From: Nannobrachium achirus
Taxonomy: Eukaryota; Chordata; Actinopteri; Myctophiformes; Myctophidae
DNA length: 64,000 bases
Assembly (NCBI GenBank): GCA_963921795.1
Contig: OY997643.1
Span: forward strand, 13,833,043-13,897,042
Direction: 5' to 3'
Every line of letters begins with the position of its first letter. Within the stretch, counting starts at the first letter, position 1. The translations under genes and the position numbers were made by a program. Of the stretch, positions 11,709-22,229 are shown piece by piece. The notes under the pieces are model-generated. The model made no database searches and had not been told where the DNA came from. It saw nothing but the letters and a program-made list of their open reading frames with translations.

Positions 11709-12345
11709 TAGAAGCTCGGCCGCCCGTCTAGTCAGCGACCTGGCCAACTCGGGAACAATGTAAATAGGGAATGAATGCCCCGCCCTTTAATGCAAACCCC
11801 ATTATACCTGTTGTCATAGGATCCGTTTTGACCATCTGTTTGCGTATGTCCATTTATGCCCATATATGGAGATATATGTCTGTCTATGTCCATTTTATGC
11901 CCATATATGGAGATCTCTGTAGGACCCGTATTGACAATCTGTTTGCCTGTGTCCATTTATGCTCATATATGGAGATATCTGTCTGTCTACGTCCATTTTT
12001 TGCCCATATATGGAGATCTCTGTAGGACCCGTTTTGATTATCTGTTTGCCTGTGTCCATTTATGCCCATATATGGAGTTATCTGTCTCTAAGCGTCCATT
12101 TTATGCCCATATATGGAGATCTCTGTAGGACCCGTATTGACCATCTGTTTGCCTGTGTCCATTTATGCTCATATGGAGATATATGTATATGTCTGTCTGC
12201 ATCCATTTTATGCCCATATATGGAGATCTCTGTATTTGTTTGTCTGTGTCCCTTTATTCCCATTATGGAGATCTCTGTATCTGTCTGTGCCTCCGACTGT
12301 TTTGCAGACACCAAACTCCCCCTTTAATGCAAACCCCATTATACC
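11709..12345 (+). repeat. Tandem array with CATATATGG motifs in a larger repeat
   Basis: Starts AGCTCGGCCGCCCGTCTAG, then GCCCCGCCCTTTAATGC, then several units of about 50-100 bp made of GTCCATTTATGCCCATATAT and GGAGATCTCTGTAGGACC. Six exact CCATATATGG sites are at 11860, 11901, 12004, 12066, 12107 and 12214. An inverted second copy is at 25140-25675. Confidence 0.75.
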
Positions 12346-12894
12346 TGTTTTGTGTTGACTCATGTAGTCTAATACATTTTTTGAGGTCCAAAAAACATTT
12401 TTGAAAAAAAAGATTTTTTGAAAAAAAAAAGGCCCAAACTCGGGAAACTCTGGGTTTGCACAGGTAGGGTACCAATACAAACTCGGGAAACTTGGCTAAA
12501 GGGATACTGTCACTTTAAAAAGTCATCTTAAAATATGAGTTAATATTTTATGATGTCATTATGGGAATGCGCAATTATAAGCCAATCAAATTAATTGACT
12601 GTTACTTAGACTACTTACTGTACTGGTCAGCTGTTGTTGGGGGGCGAGGGGCAGATTACACTGAGTTTCAGACTATTTCAGAGCGTTTTCAGAGAGACCA
12701 CGTGACCTACTGTGTCATACTATTATAATTTTGGGGCGTGTCAGCGGGCCTTTAAAAAAAAAGGTTTCTAGGCTGAAATGGCACAGAATAGTAGGAATGA
12801 CCCGTATACTGGATTTTGGGTCTTGCACTCCACTGAGAGAACCCATTGTTAAAGTGCAACCTATTTATTATAATATTTTTAAATCACATTAGAG

Positions 12895-14785
12895 CAGGGG
12901 TCTTCAACGTTTTCAGGCCAAGGACCCCTTAGCTGAGAGAGACATGAAGCAGGGACCCCCACTACATATTGTACCAGTAAGACTCCCTTATCGGGAGATA
13001 AGCAACCACCAGGTCGCATGTATACACACATTGGCCAGTTAAGCCTCTATCAGAGTCCAGGGTGAAGGGCTATTCACTTCACCGCGGTGTAGTTTTCTAG
13101 CTATCTCCTAAAAATACATAACAAAGCCTAGGTGATAGCTAGGAAACTACAACGCGGTGAAGTGAATAGCACTTCACCCTGGACTCTGATAGAGGCTTAG
13201 AGGCCCCCCAGACGAGATGCGATATTGCATGAGATCAGAACTCGGAGCCGGGGGTTGATCGGTGTTCATTTGAAACGACAGCGATCCTCTGTCTTGAATT
13301 CGGGCCCGGTATATCCCGCTGTGCCAGTGAAATATCTGATACCTTTTCAATCGAGCCAGATATCCTGGATTGACCACCCCTAGCGATCTCGGGCCAGGGT
13401 TGAGTGGGGAAAAAGTTTTATTTTATTTTTTCTGGCAGTTGATTGAATAAGAAACAAGGCTCCAGCCTCCACAGAAAGACGGTTCTCAAACTATGTGTCC
13501 CGACCCAACGTGGGGTCGCGGAAGGTGCCATGGGCTCGCACATTGCCGACCAAAAGAATAAAAAATAAATAATGAATATGTCTATAAAAGAAACGCTAAA
13601 AGTGAAGTTGTTGCGACCAGCGTGAAGCCAACGGACACGTTCCCAGCCTTTATACTGTGTATAACGTGTATTTGCCCTTCAACTATAAAATATATATTGT
13701 TTTTTTATGAGACATGCATTGTAATTAGGCTATGCTCCCAAATACATATTATTATCGTCTGTTCACATATTCAATGAGTCCCGCAGTGCAACACCAAACA
13801 AAACAAGAAAAAAGAAACTGCGTTTGAAATTGCCTACTTTCCAGTATAATTTCAGTTACTTTACATTGTGGAACATTTACCTGTAGGGTTCACTTGGTTC
13901 CATACACTGTCAAGTTGCACTAGGTCAATTTAGAGCCCTTAATACACGGGTGCCTCGCATATTGTGATTATCCCCACGTGTTGTCGTGGGGAAAGGCTTT
14001 TTGTGAGGTGATAGAATAACCTACACTCTGCGCAGCCAAAAAAAAAAGGGAGGAGGAGCTGGCTTGATATAATCTGAAGCAATCCCGTGTGCTCATTCAC
14101 ACAAATCCTTTACAATAATTGTAAAGGATTTGTACCCGATGACCCGAGAAAGTTTAATATTCTCGGAAGAGCTCCCGACGAGTCCCGAGGCCATAAAAAT
14201 ACCATTAACATAATCCGATCGTGTCGGGGTACCGTACAAACCCAAGACCGAGTCCGGGGCCGACCGAACGATTTTCCCGGGGGGTCATCCTGAAATCTGA
14301 TCGGGATGAATCGGCCCCGGGATCTGCTCAGTGTGCACGGGGCTTTAAGTGGCATTGGTTCCTGGGTGTAGGAGGAAATGTGTGATACAGATTTTAATTG
14401 ATTTCATAGATAGATTCATAAACTTGCACTGTCAGTCTGTTAGATTTGTTTTAATGTGTTTTTCTTTCAGACTTTTAACCACTTAAATCGTCGTTACTTA
14501 CTAAACTTGACCTTTCACTCTGTATTCGTACTTGGTCTGTCTACACCAAACCTATTTTCCAAAAATAGCCAATCTACAAGCTCTCAACGACTCGCAACGT
14601 GAGGCGCTGAGCTGAGTGCTTGTAGATCTGCTATTTTTAGCTAAAGTTCTCCTCAGAATTGGGATGCGAGGGTTCAAGTTGTTAATTTTAATAGAATTAT
14701 CCAATCACACCAAGTTTTGGCGGCCCCCCCTGTAGCAACTCTGAGGACCCCCTATGGGTCCCAGACCAACTGTTGAAGACCCCTG
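12895..14785. mobile_element. Composite hAT-like element, about 1.9 kb
   Basis: CAGGGGTCTTCAACGTTTTC to CAACTGTTGAAGACCCCTG, with CATTAGAG/CATTAGGG duplications (7 of 8). It is swollen by insertions, including the palindrome at 13037-13203 and a TCCCGA/GGCCCCGG-rich segment around 14140-14340. The hairpin module is at 14560-14639. No transposase frame was recognised. Confidence 0.72.
13037..13203. mobile_element. Palindromic MITE, nested
   Basis: AAGCCTCTATCAGAGTCCAG and its complement form arms of about 70 bp around a short centre near 13110. Nested in the composite element 12895-14785. Confidence 0.6.
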
Positions 14786-15179
14786 CATTAGGGTGTAATT
14801 TCTACAGAAATGGGAAATAGTGTTTTGATGAGAAAACCTAATTTCAAGCATAGAAAAGATAGGGATTTTTTTTTTGTATTTTTGTTCTTTATTTACCCAG
14901 GGCAGTAGCTGAGCAATAGTGCTCATTTTCAGCAACGCCCTGCACATACACACAGAAACACACATTTAAAACCACCACAACCACAGTCTAGTTTAGTTGA
15001 TAAGTTGAATACCAAGGACCCCAACAGAAACAAGACAGCAAGGGCTTTTTGGTGTGTTGCTTTTAGACTGGGTGTTTGGACTGTACTTGTTTGTGCTTTA
15101 CTACATTATTTTGTTACTTTTGACTGTACTTTTGCTGTATAAATGTTTGTCTAATAAAATATACAATCAGTCTAGTCTT

Positions 15180-15425
15180 CTACTGTTGGCCACTGAGCAG
15201 CTGCAGTTCAGTGCCTAGCTCAAGGACACTTAGTGGTACTCAGGGTGGTAGTCGGAGAGCCACAAGCACAAAAGCTCAAAGAGGGTTGAACCTGTGACGA
15301 CATGACATCACAGGTCTTCTCAAACTTGGGCCCTGTGGCTCCCCCGCCTATGGTCCGGGGAATCAAACCGGCAACCTTCCGGCAACAAGGGCGCTCCTAT
15401 AACTTTTAGGCCACCGCTGCCCATA
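15180..15425 (-). mobile_element. tRNA-derived SINE of a different type
   Basis: On the minus strand it begins GGGCAGCGGTGGCCTA, has a B-box-like GGTTTGATTCC, and later GTCCTTGAGCTAGGCACTGA, a layout typical of fish SINEs such as HE1. It ends 0.3 kb downstream of the aminopeptidase gene. Confidence 0.6.
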
Positions 15426-15599
15426 CAGTACAGTATATGTACGCTGACAGGAGGAGTCCGACTAGTTGTTGTTGTTGGAATAAAAGTAGAAGAAACGCTG
15501 CGTGGGTCCGTGAGTAGTACAATAGGCTGAAAACAGGTGCTCTTTGGAGAGGGTATAAGTAGATATTGAGGCAAAAAAGATTCTAGTTCCATTCCATTG

Positions 15600-15745
15600 T
15601 AACAGAAAACAGTGCACTGATAAAGTGGGGAACTAAGAAAAATCCAAGGCAGCTCCGTTCAGTTCAAGGTGGAAAACCAATTTTATTCAGCTCATGGCAG
15701 CATTAAAAGAAACGACTAACGCGTTTCAGCCTCGTTTGGCCTTCA
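15600..15745 (-). repeat. Repeat-like segment with CTGATGAAGG...GAAACGCG core, forming the end of the aminopeptidase ORF
   Basis: Read on the minus strand, a CCTGATGAAGGCC motif is followed 10-15 nt later by CTGAAACGCGTTAG. From memory this layout is common in dispersed fish and amphibian repeats; I cannot name the family. It supplies codons for DPDEGQTRLKRVSRFF, the stop and the AATAAA. The (GTT)n run at 15760-15775 encodes the Asn run. Confidence 0.4.
15682..15687 (-). terminator. Poly(A) signal AATAAA after the aminopeptidase stop
   Basis: AATAAA on the minus strand starts 16 nt after the stop codon. It lies in the same repeat-like segment (about 15600-15745) that supplies the end of the reading frame. 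No poly(A) run typical of a young retrocopy follows it, so either the copy is old or it ends within the repeat. Confidence 0.4.
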
Positions 15746-17331
15746 TCAGGGTCCGCTGAGTTGTTGTTGTTGTTGTGAGGAGACAGGATGTACTTGTTAG
15801 CCATGGCAAGGAGGGGAGCACCCGTGGGCACTCCGGGGAAAGGACCACTGGACCCGGCTATATCAATGTGGGAGTACGGCAGAGGGTTCTGAGAGTCCAC
15901 GCCACACTTATCCAGACCAGAGGCCATGATGAGGAACGCGGCCGGGGCCTGGTGCCCTCGGGGCGTGGCAGTAGACGGCTGGTTGCCGCACTGGAGAACG
16001 TCCTCGTACTCCGACCTCCCTCTGTGGTGGTCGTAGTCCTCGCGCCTGATGCTGGACACTTCAAACATGTCCCCCAAGAGCTCTCCGGCTTTCTGCCAAT
16101 GTGCTGCGGTTCCTTCGCGCCGGGCCGGGCCGTTATCCATGATGATAGAGTAGTTGGGTCCCATGGCGCGGATGGCGTGGCCGGTCAGAGTGGCGATGGT
16201 GACCAGCTGGGGGTTCACCTCGTGCGCGGCGCGCTCCTTCATCTCGCAGAGCAGGTCCACCATCACCATGCGTCCCTCTGCGTCCGTGTTGCCCACTCTC
16301 ACCCGCTGCCCCGCGCGGGACACCACCAGCTCGTCGGCCACGTAGCAGTCTGGACCCACGCTGTTCCTCACCATGGCCATGGCGCCCACCACCTTCAGGT
16401 GCTTCGGCCTGAGCGTGGCCAGCATCTGGAAGAAACCGGCCACGGCGGCAGCTCCACACTTGTCCCTGTGCATCCCGGCCATGGCGCCCCCGGCCTTGAT
16501 GTCCGCGCCGCCGGTGTCGTAGGTGATGCCCTTGCCCACCAGCATCAGAGTGGTGTCGATGGGAGCCTCGCCGCAGTACTCCAGGTTGATCACCCTGGCC
16601 TGGTGACGGGGCACGGTATTGGCGCAGCGGTTGACCGCGGCCAGACAGGGGTACTCCCTCTCCAGGTCCTGCACGTCTTGCAACACTTTCACCTGCACGG
16701 GGCTGTTGGCGAAGAGTTCCTGGACGTAGTCGGCCACGCGGGGAGCGGCCATGCGCTCGGGGTCGGAGCCGCCGATGTCGCGGCACACCAGCCTCCCGCT
16801 CTCCAGGGCCTGGGCCACGCCCACCACGTGTTTCCCCTCGGCCTCGTGTGTCACCCACAGGCCCAGGAGCGCCAACTTGTTGGGGCTGTCCTTCTTCCCG
16901 TCCTCCTCCCGCACCTCCAGGGGTGTGTAGAGCGCCTGGAGAGCGCCAAGGGCCGCCACCAGGGGGCTGTGCTTGTAGTGGGGCTCGTGAGCGGGACAGA
17001 CCAGCAAGGGGCGCTGCATGCCCGCGTCCACGGCCCGCCTGATGGCGCGGCCCGCGGCGTCGGCGAAGCACCGGGCGTCGTCGTAGTCGCGGTTCACCGG
17101 GCCGGTGGAGGCGAACACCATCCGGTTACCGGGGAGGCCGGGTACGCACATCAGCGCCACCTCGTTTTCCTTGACGATGCTGTGGTCCAACGAGTAGTAT
17201 TCCTTCAGCGGCACTTTGAGACATTCCAGCGGTGCGGGCAGCGAGGCCTGGCTGTGGGCCACCAAGACAACGCCGTCAAACGTCTGATCCTTAAAGTCAG
17301 TGGTCCACTGCATGGGCTGGATGTGAGCCAT
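15703..17331 (-). CDS. Putative M17 leucyl aminopeptidase (W07G4.4-like), intronless, likely retrogene
   Basis: Uninterrupted 542-codon frame for a metallo-aminopeptidase of the peptidase M17 family, which removes N-terminal residues using two metal ions. The N-terminal half (1-250) is the poorly conserved M17 domain. The catalytic half has VGKGITYDTGG (Lys267, Asp272), ADIKAGG (Lys279), MHRDKCGAAA (Asp290) and NTDAEGR (Asp350, Glu352, Arg354), so every metal-binding and catalytic residue I expect is present. It resembles the animal 'putative aminopeptidase W07G4.4' group more than NPEPL1 or LAP3. The frame has no introns and is far more GC- and CpG-rich than its surroundings, which fits a retrocopy under selection; I infer that the parent gene is spliced. 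It lies in the inferred TAFA intron on the same strand. The last ~22 residues (an Asn run, then SADPDEGQTRLKRVSRFF) look repeat-derived. Stop TAA is at 15705-15703. Confidence 0.85.
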   Translation of the reverse strand: MAHIQPMQWTTDFKDQTFDGVVLVAHSQASLPAPLECLKVPLKEYYSLDHSIVKENEVALMCVPGLPGNRMVFASTGPVNRDYDDARCFADAAGRAIRRAVDAGMQRPLLVCPAHEPHYKHSPLVAALGALQALYTPLEVREEDGKKDSPNKLALLGLWVTHEAEGKHVVGVAQALESGRLVCRDIGGSDPERMAAPRVADYVQELFANSPVQVKVLQDVQDLEREYPCLAAVNRCANTVPRHQARVINLEYCGEAPIDTTLMLVGKGITYDTGGADIKAGGAMAGMHRDKCGAAAVAGFFQMLATLRPKHLKVVGAMAMVRNSVGPDCYVADELVVSRAGQRVRVGNTDAEGRMVMVDLLCEMKERAAHEVNPQLVTIATLTGHAIRAMGPNYSIIMDNGPARREGTAAHWQKAGELLGDMFEVSSIRREDYDHHRGRSEYEDVLQCGNQPSTATPRGHQAPAAFLIMASGLDKCGVDSQNPLPYSHIDIAGSSGPFPGVPTGAPLLAMANKYILSPHNNNNNSADPDEGQTRLKRVSRFF

Positions 17332-17392
17332 TGTTTATACTACTTTATTATGCTTCCTCACAAACAGAGTGGCGTCTTGCAACCGGTTCCAC

Positions 17393-17400
17393 CTTATATA
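17393..17400 (-). promoter_or_regulatory. TATA box upstream of the aminopeptidase gene
   Basis: On the minus strand TATATAAG lies 62 nt before the aminopeptidase ATG. A start site 25-30 nt downstream would give a 5' leader of roughly 35-40 nt. A core promoter so close to the ATG suggests the copy can be transcribed on its own. The match is exact but short, and no start-site data are available. Confidence 0.5.
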
Positions 17401-18029
17401 CAGTATGCACATTACGCTGCCACTTGGTGACATCAGAGAGTATAATGTATGTTTCCATAGCAACCCAAACAATACACAACTGCACCGGCAACCGGACTAT
17501 AGTACCTGTCCGACTTTCTTCTTCCATCCATTTACATATATGGGCATTTCAAGATATGGGCTTAACTCACCCACTGCATATGTCGAGTTTGACGAGCTAT
17601 AGTTATGGGTCCACTCTGCTTATGACGAATATGACGAGTTATCAATTAGCTTTAATAACTATAAAACAAAAAAGTATGATCGCCGATTCGCCGTCCATAG
17701 CGCTCTATGGACCCGCCCTATTCACAAAAAACGGATCTGGATGTTCCAGAACGGAAATGGGGGGGCGGGACAACGACGCCTGTATCCTGTCTGCCGAAAT
17801 GTCATCCGGTTCAATGTTGTGCAACACCAGCGTGGCGCTCCGTCGGTTTCGCTTTGAGCGATGGAAGGCTGTAGTGCTTTGTTGCTTACCGTGCCTGGAT
17901 CGTATTGTGAATGCAATCGGTGAACCATCGCGCAATGGATTCGCGCGCGCGCCCACGTTAAAGGTAGGCAAAATCCTGGCGGTGTGGACCATTAGAAGGG
18001 TCTTAAAAATAGCGGTGGGTGAGTTAATA

Positions 18030-18560
18030 TTGATGACATCAGGGATCTCCATATATGGGCATAAAAGGACAAGGATTGACACAGAGATCTCCATATATGG
18101 CCATTAATAGCGACCGTTTAGTATAAGAAACGGCACAGCTTGTCTCTGTCCATGTATGCCTTTTTTATGGTCTCTGGGTTTGCCGTGCTGACATCATGCT
18201 CTGACATCACTTTGATGTCAGGGGAACCACACTAACAGAATCCCTTTTATGCCCATATATGGAGATCCCTGATGTCATCAATATTAAGCCCATAACCAAC
18301 AGGACTTCATATGAGAATGCCCATATATGGAGGCCACATCAGCCACATACCACACTAACAGAATCCATATATGGCCAAGACAGCCCATATCTATGTGGCT
18401 GGTTCTACAGACAGTGATCTCCATATATGGGCATAAAGGGGATAGTATGTATGATGTCAGCTGTCATAGACATCATAGGTCTCACAGCATATCTCCATCT
18501 CCATACACAGTACATGGATCTCCATATGTGGGTACCAGGGGTCTCCATACAGTATGGGCA
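18030..18560. repeat. Cluster of CATATATGG motifs
   Basis: Scattered CCATATATGG sites (for example near 18048, 18091, 18253, 18321, 18364 and 18420), often next to GATGACATCAGGGATCTC or its complement. Looks like worn or nested copies of the same family. Related clusters are at 25690-26110, 41590-41760, 45060-45620 and 47040-47290. Confidence 0.6.
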
Positions 18561-18623
18561 ACTGGTCCGATATACATCACTGGCCAGATGGCCAAGATAA
18601 GACATGCCGACCTGTCGCCCTTA

Positions 18624-19662
18624 TAGTCCAGTCATTTTAGGCCAAAATTAGGCCAAACCTAGAACAAATTGCAATAGTAGCAAACTCAACTGATTTTGTA
18701 TCCTCAATATGTCCTTAGTGAGGGAAAAAAAGTCCCAAGGAATCCCACCGGGGCAAAGTTTTGAAAACGACCTATCTACCTTCACTTACTATACACTACA
18801 ATATAATGGAAAAAATGACTGAAAAAAAATCTGCTTTAAGTGGGATGTGAGGGGTCAAACTAGGGGTTTCTCATCATGCTGAATCCATTGCAGGCATTTG
18901 TTTTGCACAAAAAACATTCTGTGGGCTAGAAATGGCCTTAGAAAACAATACACGTATGGGTGCGTTTTCATGTTAGTCGGAGGCCTTAGGGTTTTTCTTT
19001 TCTCGTGCTAATCAGTCTAAAAGTTCAAAATTTTGCACAGATGTAGCTCAGGGCATGCTCTAATGATTTAGCTAGGGCGCCCGAGTCTGCGACCTTCGGG
19101 GTCGCCACAGCACCAACAAAACTCTGAAAAGTGATGACTCATTACTTTTCATCACTAAAGTCGATGGGAGCCCAACTTGATTTGGCCGCTGTGGCGACCC
19201 CGAATGTTGCAGACTCGGGCGCCCTAGCTAAATCATTAGAGCATGCCCTGGGCTACATCTGTGCAAAATTTTGAACTTTTAGACTGATTAGCACGAGAAA
19301 AAAAACCCTAAGGCCTCCGACTAACATGAAAACGCACCCATACGTGTATTGTTTTCTAAGGCCATTTCTAGCCCACAGAATGTTGTTTGTGCAAAACAAA
19401 TGCCTGCAATGGATTCAGCATGATGACAAACCCCTAGTTAGACCCCTCACATCCCACTTAAAGCAGATTTTTTTCAGTCATTTTTTCCTTTATATTGTAG
19501 TGTATAGTAAGTGAAGGTAGATAGGTCGTTTTCAAAACTTTGCCCCGGTGGGATTCCTTGGGACTTTTTTTCCCTCACTAAGGACATAATGAGGATACAA
19601 AATCAGTTGAGTTTGCTACTATTGCAATTTGTTCTAGGTCTAACCCTAAAATGACTGGACTA
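18624..19662. mobile_element. 1.04 kb inverted-repeat (foldback) element
   Basis: Two arms of about 500 bp, nearly identical in opposite orientation, meet near 19140. Ends are TAGTCCAGTCATTTTAGG and its near-complement, flanked by TTA on each side, which would fit a PIF/Harbinger-type 3-bp target. No coding frame was recognised. Confidence 0.7.
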
Positions 19663-19897
19663 TTAGGCGTCTTACTGGTTTATTAGTGAGTTAGTTTTCC
19701 CCATTGACTTGAATGGGGAAAATTCAAACGGTAAGACGGAATTAATTTGCAAGTGTGACTCGCGTCACAGCAACCACACTTGCAATTTCCCATCTTTCTG
19801 GTCTGAAGAACGTCCTGATACTGCAGCCATAAACTCCATCACCATCAAGTCTAAATCAATGGAGCAATATGTATATTTTAGCTGTAGTGCTAGGCAC

Positions 19898-20406
19898 TAG
19901 GGCATTAACGAAAAAGTCGACAAGTCGACTCAGTCGACTTTATTACAAAAGTCAACTCCCACCAGAGAAAGTCGAAAGTCGAATTTGAAAAAAGGAAAAA
20001 AAGATAATACTTTCTATTGTGAAAATAGCCGATCTACATGGTCACATGCGAGGCGTTGTGAGCATGTAGATCAGCTATTTTCACAATTTCTGCCTCTATA
20101 TATTTGACAATTTGGACCATGTTTAATTTGCCATTTTAGAGGTATTAAAAAGTCCTTAAATTAGCACTTTAGAAATGTGAAGATACCCTCTATAGTCTAT
20201 ACACTTAAACTTTATGTTGGTTTGTTTACAGTTGAGTGAGAAAACAATGTTTCACATTAAGTTAATCACGTGGGGACCCCCTGGGGGGTCCCGACCGAGG
20301 TTGGGGGGTCGTGAGTGATGTGATGACGTCATCAAACGATAAAGTCGACTTCAACTCAACTTTTTTTCGAGTCGACTTGCAAAAATCACAAGTCGTTAAT
20401 GCCCTA
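19898..20406. mobile_element. hAT-like MITE (TAGGGCATTAACGA ends)
   Basis: TAGGGCATTAACGAAAAAG to CAAGTCGTTAATGCCCTA, with a perfect CTAGGCAC duplication (19890-19897, 20407-20414). The interior from about 20018 shares the hairpin (20019-20084) and flanks of the CAGTGGTTCTCAACC family, so it captured or evolved from that core. Repeats of GTCGACTT lie next to both ends. Confidence 0.87.
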
Positions 20407-20934
20407 CTAGGCACTCCAATACGTGTCTGTATGTCCATGTGTATAATTATGTGCGTCCCTGTATCCATATGTCCTTTTGTTCTTTTTGGACAATATCATG
20501 ATGAGCTCATATTATGTACAGTGGGGAAAATGATACTGTCCTTGTGTATACTGTGTGTGTGTGTGTACGTCCCTATCCATAAGTCCCTTTTCTGATCAGA
20601 CAATATAACGATATTATCTGGGAAATGTACTTGCATTAAAATAAGTTTCGATGCTGTTATCCCAGATTCAGATCTAAGCTTCTCTTCCCACACTGACAAG
20701 ATAACGGGAAACAATGGGCCCGTTAAATCAAGCACTTTACGGCCAAATTACACCCATATTTTGATTAGTGTCTGATTCAGAAATATAAGCCAGCTTTAGT
20801 CACTTTATTTACACTATATTTACGACCAGATTGATGAATCGGGCCCAATCTTCCCACCTCTAAAGGCCCAACTACGACCTCAGAAAGCCCAACTAAGACC
20901 GGCGTTTATGAACCAAAAATATATATATATATTT

Positions 20935-21069
20935 TAAATCACCTAGAGACTACAGTAATGCACTTTTTACTGGCCTCCTGAAGAAAAAAAGAAAAGAAAA
21001 AACATCCATAACGTTGCGGCTCGGCTGTTAAGCAGAATCACCAGAGAGAGCGCATTATTCCAGTTTTAT
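20935..21069 (+). mobile_element. L2-type LINE fragment, upstream part
   Basis: The plus strand reads like the end of a LINE reverse transcriptase: RDYSNALFTGLPE, then NVAARLLSRITRESALF, matching the DYCNALFTGLP...QNVAARLL motif of L2-like elements. The sequence breaks off at about 21070, where a TTACCCGGCT palindromic element begins, and resumes near 21676. Confidence 0.65.
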
Positions 21070-21521
21070 TACCCGGCTTGTTTAAATGCTTGATTCTGAT
21101 TGGTTAGTTGCTGAAATCCGCGGTCTGTTATTTCTGGATAACAGACCGCTCCGCTCTATAACAGACTGCTGCTAATCAAAGACTCAGAGCACCTGCTGCA
21201 CTCAAGCTGCACTGTGTGAATCTTGTGCTGTATCCAACATGTCAGCCATGTAAACAACCACACAGCGACATTTAGAACTAAACGTTGCTCTCAAGAATGT
21301 TTTTAAAAATATTTTAAGCGAGAAATAGACAATGTAGTATCAGAAAATGGATTCTATTTGATCAGCACTTCCTTGTTTTCAAGGGCGACCGTGTCGCGCT
21401 GGGAGGACGAGGACGCCCAGCGCGACACTTGTGGAACACTTCCAGCCGTCTGTAAACAAGGATATACTTTGTTTTGTTTTTAGTTTTGAGTCAAATTATT
21501 AATTTAATTCAGTAGCCGGGT
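21070..21521. mobile_element. MITE-like palindrome with TTACCCGGCT ends, inside the L2
   Basis: Begins TTACCCGGCT and ends AGCCGGGTAA. Internal inverted stretches include ATAACAGACCGCTCCG and GTGTCGCGCTGGG with their complements. It splits the L2 fragments 20935-21069 and 21676-22200. No clear target duplication could be set. Confidence 0.5.
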
Positions 21522-21524
21522 AAT

Positions 21525-21675
21525 AAGCAAGATAAATACTGGCTCCTTGGGGGTTGTCCATATACCGGTATAACATCCCTTCGAACTGATAACTCCCCTC
21601 AGCTAGCACCTCGGGGAGTTATCAGTCCGTCGGGATGTTATATATGGACAACCCCCGCGGAGCCAGTATTTATCC
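21525..21675. mobile_element. Palindromic MITE, about 150 bp
   Basis: The two arms, around GATAAATACTGGCTCC and GGGGGTTGTCCATATA with their complements, meet near 21600 and form a near-perfect foldback. It lies beside the TTACCCGGCT element in the same LINE gap. Confidence 0.55.
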
Positions 21676-22200
21676 CTTACTGAGCTGCTTTGCACCGGCT
21701 TCCTGTATCATTTCAAATTGATTTCAAGGTCCTCGTCCTTACATACGTACAAAGCCCTTAATGGGCAAGGACCAGGCTACATGGCTAACTCCCCTGGCAG
21801 CTACATGCCCTGAGGAACACTGTGATCATCTGCCGCTGGTCAATAACAGCAGAAAGAAGATCAGGGATAGCTATTGTCAATGATGGAATTATTAAACTAT
21901 ATGGAACACAATACCTTTAGGGAATCCAACTCCTTAGATATTTTCAAAAAATCTTTTTACTTAGGCTTTGCACTTGGTCTCAGCTGCACGTTTGTATGTT
22001 TTTTGTTATCCCATTGTAAAGCATTTTGAGCTGCAATTCCTGTATGAAATGTGCTAAAAATTAAGTTTATTCTTATTTCACAAAAACATAATGTCCACTC
22101 ATCCCTCCAACATTTTTATCTCATTGTAAAGCATTTTGAGCTGCAATTGCTGTATGAAATGTGTTAAAAATTACGTTTATTCTTATGTCACAAAAACGTG
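21676..22200 (+). mobile_element. L2-type LINE fragment, 3' part with duplicated tail
   Basis: Continues the fragment at 20935 with LHRLPVSFQIDFKVLVLTYV, then a tail with GTAAAGCATTTTGAGCTGCA, the usual L2 3'-end signature. The tail (about 22005-22075) is repeated in tandem at 22077-22200. The coding part carries frame breaks, as expected for a dead copy. Confidence 0.65.
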
Positions 22201-22229
22201 TCCAGTCATCCCTTCAAGATTAAAACATT

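Noticed and set aside
11757-12340. Regularly spaced repeats that could be taken for a CRISPR array
   Set aside because: The repeats are transposon-derived CATATATGG units in a vertebrate genome, with no unique spacers and no cas genes.
11771-12358. Repetitive frames rich in PIYGDLC-like peptides
   Set aside because: They arise from the tandem DNA repeat and are open in several frames at once.
16133-17071. 312-codon Arg/Gly-rich frame on the minus strand
   Set aside because: Alternative frame of the aminopeptidase gene with extreme composition and no domain.
15775-17430. 551-codon open frame on the plus strand
   Set aside because: It is the antisense shadow of the aminopeptidase gene. Stop codons are rare there because the gene is GC-rich, and the peptide has no recognisable domain.
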